Assembly: GCA_019022495.1 (NCBI GenBank)
Contig: JAFEKR010000028.1
Location: 186,001 to 250,000 of the forward strand
Source of the DNA: Epichloe hybrida
Taxonomy: Eukaryota > Ascomycota > Sordariomycetes > Hypocreales > Clavicipitaceae
Direction of reading: 5' to 3'
Length of the DNA: 64,000 nucleotides
Of the stretch, positions 58,095-64,000 are shown piece after piece. Below the pieces are notes generated by a model. The model had not been told where the DNA came from, made no database searches, and saw only the letters and a program-made list of their open reading frames with translations. A program made the position numbers and the translations under genes. Numbering within the stretch: the stretch's first letter is position 1; each line of letters begins with the position of its first letter.

Positions 58095-60502
58095 ACATTA
58101 TTATTTTAGGTAAGCTATATAAATAGTAAATTAAATCTATATATAAATTTAAGGAAGTGTATATATATAAAATAAAATTAAGCTAAGCTAGTCTTTACTT
58201 TACTTAACTCTTATATATAAAAGTAAGCTACTAACCTAAAATACTATAAGAAAGTACTAGCTATTATTCTAGATTAGCTAGTATTACTAGCTAATATCTC
58301 TATTTATAATTACTTAGTTAAGAGCTTTATTAATAGTATTATAATATATATAAAAGGGCTATAATATAACCTTAAAGTAAAAGAAATAAGGGAAAATTTA
58401 TATATATAACTTTAAAGGATAATAGGATTATTTATAGTTCTATTCTTATCTAGTATAATTAGGTTATCTTTAGTCCTAGGTCCTTTAATAAGGTTAACTA
58501 GCTATTCTTAGAAACCTATATTTAATCCTATATAAGTATCTCTTACTAGTAAACTTACCTAGTCTTTATTAAAATAAGAAGATATATAATCTAGCTATTT
58601 ATAGTTACTACACACATTACTAAAGTAGCCTAGTAAGCGTATATAAACTAGAAATAGTATAGTAAGATTATCTTTATCCTATACTATCTATTATATATAG
58701 TAATTATAAGGATTTATATATAGTATACCTCTTAATTAAATTAAGAAAGTATTTATATATAAGGGCTACTTACTTTTAATTTACTTTAGTTAGACTTAAT
58801 CTTAAAGAAATTATATATTATAGCTAGGTAAAGTAAGAATAGTATACTACTCTTATAAATAAATATATAAGCTAAGACTATTCTTACTTATATAAGCTAA
58901 AAGTAACTAAGGTATACTAGAAATACTATATATAAGACCCTAGAAAAAGTCTTAGTTATATATTATAAGAGGTATTAAAGCTATATATATAGGTAAGTTT
59001 AGGGCAAAAAGGCTACTATATTACTATTACTATTACTATAGTTTATACTAAAATTAGATATAAGTAATTAAAATAGTTATAATATATATAAAGAAAGTAT
59101 ATTAACTAGAAGAGAAGATTATTAGTATATAGTATAAGAATAAAGGGATTTTATATATATATATTATTATTTTTATTATTTTTATTATTTTTATAAAAAT
59201 TAAGAAAGGAAAAATTTAGGATTATAGCTTTTAGCTATAGGTTTTTTTTTCCTTATAGTATATAACTATTTACTACCTATTAGCTTAAGCTATATAATTT
59301 ATAACTATATATCTTAACTTATAGCTAGTAAGTATAGATCTATCTATATAAGGCAAGAGTAAGTAACCCTTAGAATTATATTTAGCCTAAGAATCCTTAT
59401 ATATATATATATAACTAAAATTTATACTAAACCCCCTTTTACCCCTCTCTTTTTTTTCTTTTCTTTCTCTTTTCTTTTTTTCTCTTTTTATTCTTTTCTT
59501 TCCTTTCTTATATAATACCTAGTTACTTAAATTATTAGTAATAAAAATAATACCTAAAGGCATTATAATATATAAAGAAATTTAGAAAGCTTATCTAAAT
59601 ACTACTTTTTATTTACACTATAGCTTACGTTAGCCTTAATTAATTACTATTAATTTAGATAATAAAATATTAACTTCCTATATAAAATCTCTATTAATAT
59701 TATTATAGCTAATTCCTATAGTATAAAGTAAGAGGGATTATATATTAAATTTTACTAAACGTTTCTAAACATAAGCATAAGAGGCAATATAAGCTACTTA
59801 AGCTTCTACCTCTAAGGATTTATATAACTATCCCTAAGGGCTTTATATTTAGTTAATTCTATTGCTTTTATATAGTTATTATAATAAAGGCTTTTTTATC
59901 CTAAAATTAGTTACTAAGCTTAGTTTATATAAGACTTCTTACTATTATACTAAAGCTAATTTTATTTAGAGCCTATAGAGCTTTAACCTCTTTTATAGGA
60001 AAATAAGCTTAGTAAAGTTAGTCTAGTAACTAAAGCTAACTAGTTATATAAGTTTATATAACTAAGCTTTTTAAAGTAGTTTAATAAAAAAATTCCCTAT
60101 AAGCTTAGACAAGCTTATTCTAAGGTGTCTAGCTTTTATTAGCTCTTTTAATTACATATTAGATTAAATTATATAGTTATTAATCTCTTTAGGAAAAAAA
60201 AATTATATAATTAGGAGATTTAAGATAGTTATATTCTTATCTTTCTAAATTTTTATATTATAAAGGAAGACTAAATAAAGGAAGAAAAAATTAAGGAAAA
60301 AAAGACTACTATAATAATAAAAAAACATATAAAGCATTAAAAGGATTTATTATAATTTAATAAGTTACCCCCTTATATAAAAGAACTATTATAAAGCTCC
60401 TCCCTTAGCCTATTACTAATAAGGCTAATTAAATAAAGCAAATCTAAACCTCTTAATTCTTATATAGATAAGCAATCTTAATAAGAATAATAATCTATAC
60501 TT

Positions 60503-60620
60503 AATATAGAAGAGCGTACTAATGTAGAAGAGCGTACTAATGCAAAAGAGCATACTAATGTAGAAGAGCTTGCTAATATAGAAAAGCTTACTAATAGAGA
60601 GAAGCTTACTAATATAGAAG
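60503..60620. repeat. 18-nt tandem repeat inside the AT-rich element
   Basis: About six and a half copies of an 18-nt unit of the form AGAAGAGCGTACTAATGT, diverging mainly by transitions. The period is a multiple of three, so the ancestral array may have been coding and translated as a repeated E-E-R-T-N-V-like hexapeptide. It retains several of the few CG steps of the block. Confidence 0.8.
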
Positions 60621-62592
60621 AAAATTCTCTAGCTTATTATATAAGAAATATTTAAACATAATATCTAGCGAAGAAAAGTTATATATAATAAGCCTAGATA
60701 CTTTTAATCTCTTTACTTTAGAACTATTAAAGTTATTCTTAAAGGTCTTAAGAAATTAGGTTACTATTAAGGTTTTAGTTATATAATAGCTTATAGTTTT
60801 ATTAAAGAAGTTATATAAATTTGTGGATTCCCCTATAAGGAATTAGGCTAAGTTAAAGGACTAGTTATTAGCTGCTTTCTTAATGATTTTAAATTCGCTC
60901 TTATAATACTAAATAGAATAATATATATAGACATGTATAATCTTTAATCTCTTAATTATAAAACCTAAGTAACTATAGCTTTTATGTACACTAATCTTCT
61001 GTTTTCTATATAAGAAATTAGTTAATATTAATCTTATTAAGGGGATTAAGTATTATATTTAATGCTATATAATCTTCTATATTATTATTTATACTAAGAG
61101 AAACGCCCTAATTTTAAGCGTTTTCTATATAATAAAGGTCTATAGAAATGCCTAAGATAATATACTCTTTATTCTTTTATATATAGATTTTATAGCTATT
61201 CTATAGTGTAATAAAGTCTGCGAATTTATCTTAGATTATAGGTAAATAAATTATATTTAATATAATTTAATTTACTTTATTATCTTTAATAAATAATATA
61301 TATATAGTAAGTTTATTAAAGAATACTATCTAGTAATTAAATACTTCTTTATATAGCTAATACTACTAGCTTTTAATTCTAATATTTCTTTTACTTAGCC
61401 TATATATATAATAAGAGCTAATATAATTCCCTTAAGTAAACTAGTAAGAGATTTAGTTCTTATCCTTATATATAATTATAGCTAGGCTAGCTTATACTAA
61501 TATTACTTAGGTAACTACCTATAATAAAGTCTTAACTCTATAATTAAATCTTATAAAAAATAGTTATATTCTAAGGTATTTAATTATATAAAGATATTAC
61601 TTTAATATACTAAGAGTAGTTATAGTAAAGTAACTATAGTAAAACTAAATAATATAGTATAAGTATGCATTAATATATATATATACTTAGATTCTAAATC
61701 TCTTTAGCTTTTTATATTTATTAAGGCATTAAAGGAAGTTTAGTCTAAGTACTAAGAAGTTTATATAATATTAAAAGTTCCTTTTCTAATGCTTTTAAAC
61801 TTCTTTAGGAAAAACTATATAATAAAAGTTATATAATTAGTTTTATAAGACTAGGACTTAGCCCTTTTATTATATATAATAATATAAATATCCTTAACTA
61901 AAGCCTTATATTATAGAGGTTTATTTTAAATTAGCTTTAAGGAATTAAATTATATCCTATAAAGTAATTTAGCGCTCTTTTTCTATATAAAATTATCTTT
62001 TTATTCTATATTAATAGCGAATTTTACAGATTATATATAGTATATAGGATAGCTAGTCTTATGCTTAAAGGTCTTAAAGAATTAATTAATCTAAATAACT
62101 ATAGAAGAAGAAGTAAAACTATATATAATAAATTAGTTTATCTATAATTTATATATAATTTTGTATTTATAAGAAGCCTTATTACTAAAGCTATGTTTAA
62201 AGGGTTTATAAGCTAACTAGTTAATGCCCTTATTACTAAAGAAGCTTAATAATAGTTAAATAAATAGTCTTTATAGGAATATCTTATATAAAAAGCTTAG
62301 AGATCTCTTTATATAAGGGCTAAAGATATTATATACTTTATAAAGTAAATAAAACTCCCTAGGCTTAAAGATAGTAATATAATATATAAAGACTAATACT
62401 TTAGCTACCTTATATAAAAAGCTTAGTATTAATTTAATCTAGGATTTATTTATAAGAAATCCTATTATTATAAAGGGATTTAATTTGCTTATAAAAGCTC
62501 TATAGGTTTTTTTATAGACATAGCATAATTATAATATACAAAAAATATATTATAAAAATCATAAAATCGCAAAATCGCAAATAAGGGGTTAA

Positions 62593-62631
62593 GGGATTTT
62601 TTTGTTTTGGTAGCCCTTTGCGGGACCTCTC
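62593..62631. repeat. Right terminal inverted repeat
   Basis: Reverse complement partner of the left end (58058-58094). Followed by TA at 62632-62633. An ATCGCAAA direct duplication lies just inside at about 62566-62581. Confidence 0.85.
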
Positions 62632-62949
62632 TAATGTGCGACCGTATTGGTTTCCTGTGAAACATCCCCGCGACGCGTGGAAGTGCTAGTCGCGTGCGCG
62701 TGGTCGCGTCTGGTCTTGGTCTTCTCCGGCTTTCTCAGCCAACCACACCAATGATCTCATCGTCCAGACGAAACCCTTCAAGGCTCCATTTCCAACTTTG
62801 AACTTCTCCATCGCCGTGTGCGCCATCAAATCCATCAATCCATCAGACTTTTCAACCTCACCCTGTCGCTACCCTGAAACTTGACAACTAGCCCTACGAT
62901 TACTCAATTACAAACCCTCGGGTAGGCGAGGGCCAACACACAGCCCAGA
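62632..62949. other. EAF7 promoter and leader
   Basis: 318 nt of normal composition between the element and the EAF7 start codon, with C/T-rich stretches typical of fungal leaders. No gene. Confidence 0.6.
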
Positions 62950-63761
62950 ATGCCTCCCAGAAAACGAGCGCGCGGCCAGGCTGCCTCCACACCAACAACC
63001 CAGGCTCGCGACGAAAGTTCCATGGACCTAGACACTCCTGTCGCCAGCGAAGTCGGCGCCATGCCATCGGCCAAACGCGATGGGCCAGAGTACAATGATA
63101 TGTGGACAGATGATCAAATTGCATCTCTGTTCAAAGCTGTCATTCGCTGGAAGCCCGCCGGTTCGTACGACGCCCTAGTCCGCCGCAGCGCAAAGCTAAA
63201 AATAACGGCCTTGACGTAGGCATGCATAAACATTTCAGAATGATTGCCATTTCAGAACACTTGAGGAACCATGGCTTCGATCCCGATATTTACCAGCATA
63301 CTAGAATCCCCAACATCTGGGATAAGTTGCGAACCTACTATGACCTGGACAGCATCGATGAGCGCGAATACTTTGACGACGACGAATTTGACGAAAAATA
63401 CGTCGACTTCTCACTACCTCGCTCCAAATTCCTCGATTCCATGATGCGAAGAGCCGTAGCTGACTTCAGCGAAGCACCCACGTCACCTCCTGAACTGGAC
63501 ATCTCACCTGAGCCGTCACAGGCAAGGAAACGCAAGAGATTCGGCACCGCTTCTAAAGCCAGAGATACAGATGCCGATGATACAGAAGATGGGGATGACG
63601 TACCTTTACCAGCTGCCAGACCGACGAGGGGATTGAGGGGATTGAGGAGATCGAGGGGACGGACGAGGGCCGCATATCAGCAGACCAAGGCAGAGAAAAA
63701 TGACAGGAGTGAAAAGAATGACAAGGCGGAGACGACGGAGGAGGAGGAGGAAGAGGAAGAG

Positions 63762-63793
<32 letters not shown>

Positions 63794-63965
63794 AGACGAC
63801 GACGACGACGACGACGAGCAGGAGGGCGAGAGTGGTTCGGACGAGGAGGATGAGGAGAGCCCCGAAGAAGAGGGCGGCACACCCGCCTCGAGGTCGACAA
63901 GGGCAGCAGCTAGAAAGAGTGCTGCGCCTAAGCCGACGGCAAGACGGACTAGATCACGGCGATGA
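62950..63965 (+). CDS. EAF7: NuA4 histone acetyltransferase subunit Eaf7
   Basis: Non-catalytic subunit of NuA4, related to human MRGBP, that acts with Eaf3 and Eaf5 in acetylation of H4 and H2A. Exons 62950-63160 and 63220-63965, 318 residues. The CT20/Eaf7 domain covers about 50-130: D-D-Q-I-A-S-L-F-K-A-V-I-R-W-K-P-A-G, split by the intron, then M-H-K-H-F-R-M-I-A-I-S and I-P-N-I-W-D-K-L. The intron uses the less common donor GTTCGT; only this junction restores P-A-G-M-H-K-H. The N-terminus is basic. The C-terminal third is disordered: an Arg/Gly-rich segment near 220-235 and a run of about 30 Glu/Asp residues encoded by a GAG/GAA/GAC repeat (63737-63840), then a basic end. It is divergent from the gamma-tubulin complex gene across the transposon. 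Confidence 0.93.
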
Positions 63966-64000
63966 GGAGGATTGTTTCCCGGGTGTTGATGTTGTAGGAC

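Larger units (their letters stand above)
58058..62631. mobile_element. RIP-degraded transposon with terminal inverted repeats
   Basis: A 4,574-bp block with abrupt borders. Inside, G+C is roughly 20-25 percent by eye (13 of 60 in the line at 58261), TA steps dominate, CG is almost absent, and no open frame of even 60 codons exists on any strand, while genes on both sides have normal composition. The ends are imperfect inverted repeats of about 34-37 nt (GACAGGCCCCGCAAAGGGCT at the left; GAGAGGTCCCGCAAAGGGCT on the opposite strand at the right). Both ends are flanked by TA, as with Tc1/mariner or pogo-type insertions, though 4.6 kb is long for those. C-to-T loss of CA and CG context is the pattern of RIP. 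The coding origin is not readable. Many stops and no transposase motif were found. Confidence 0.85.

Noticed and set aside
58058..62631. AT-rich block as centromere or mitochondrial insertion
   Set aside because: Paired terminal inverted repeats with TA borders and the small size fit a transposon better; no mitochondrial gene is readable.

Overview
The window reads as a chromosomal segment of a filamentous ascomycete. The evidence is short introns (about 50-105 nt) with fungal donor and acceptor signals, moderate gene density (19 protein genes on both strands), long pyrimidine-rich leaders, and fungal-specific protein families. The protein set and the strongly mutated AT-rich repeat suggest Sordariomycetes, probably Hypocreales; that placement is inference and no species is named. 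No rRNA, tRNA, CRISPR or bacterial-type operon was found.

Layout, left to right. 1-16.5 kb: a two-finger C2H2 transcription factor with a fungal_trans domain (+), a small one-helix membrane protein (-), an F-box protein (+), a 4.2 kb gene-poor gap rich in short tandem repeats, and a large SYLF/Ysc84-domain protein (+) followed by a 195 bp hairpin element. 16.5-33 kb: actin-related protein Arp9 (+), a MATE transporter (-), tyrosyl-DNA phosphodiesterase Tdp1 (-), an Eps1-like membrane protein disulfide isomerase (+) with an apparent 1-nt frameshift, a GNAT acetyltransferase (+), a secreted RNase T2 with six exons including a 12-nt exon (+), and the ER translocon subunit Sec62 (-). 33-48 kb: Mediator subunit Med21 (+, divergent from Sec62), a HAD pyrimidine 5'-nucleotidase (-), an 834-residue disordered protein not recognised (+), a 2.9 kb gap, a multi-KH RNA-binding protein (+) and a reticulon (+). 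48-58 kb: three minus-strand genes, Bms1 (ribosome biogenesis GTPase), Ask1 (DASH complex) and a gamma-tubulin complex component. 58.06-62.63 kb: one AT-rich, ORF-free block with imperfect terminal inverted repeats and TA at both borders, best read as a transposon destroyed by repeat-induced point mutation (RIP). It lies between the gamma-tubulin complex gene and EAF7 (+), a NuA4 subunit, which closes the window.

The genes are mostly single-copy housekeeping genes with no shared pathway. Several touch chromatin and transcription (Arp9, Med21, Eaf7, the C2H2 factor), the spindle (Ask1, gamma-tubulin complex) or the ER (Sec62, reticulon, the disulfide isomerase), but their mixed orientation and independent promoters give no sign of a functional cluster. 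The most notable points are the RIP-degraded element inside a divergent promoter region and its 18-nt internal repeat, the frameshift in the first thioredoxin domain of the disulfide isomerase gene, the hairpin element at 15.8 kb, an intergenic TACGGAGT/ACTCCGTA motif, and several unusual splice sites (GC-AG intron, tandem donors, NAGNAG acceptor, in-frame 66-nt intron). All exon boundaries were set by eye from frame, splice consensus and protein continuity; no alignment was run.
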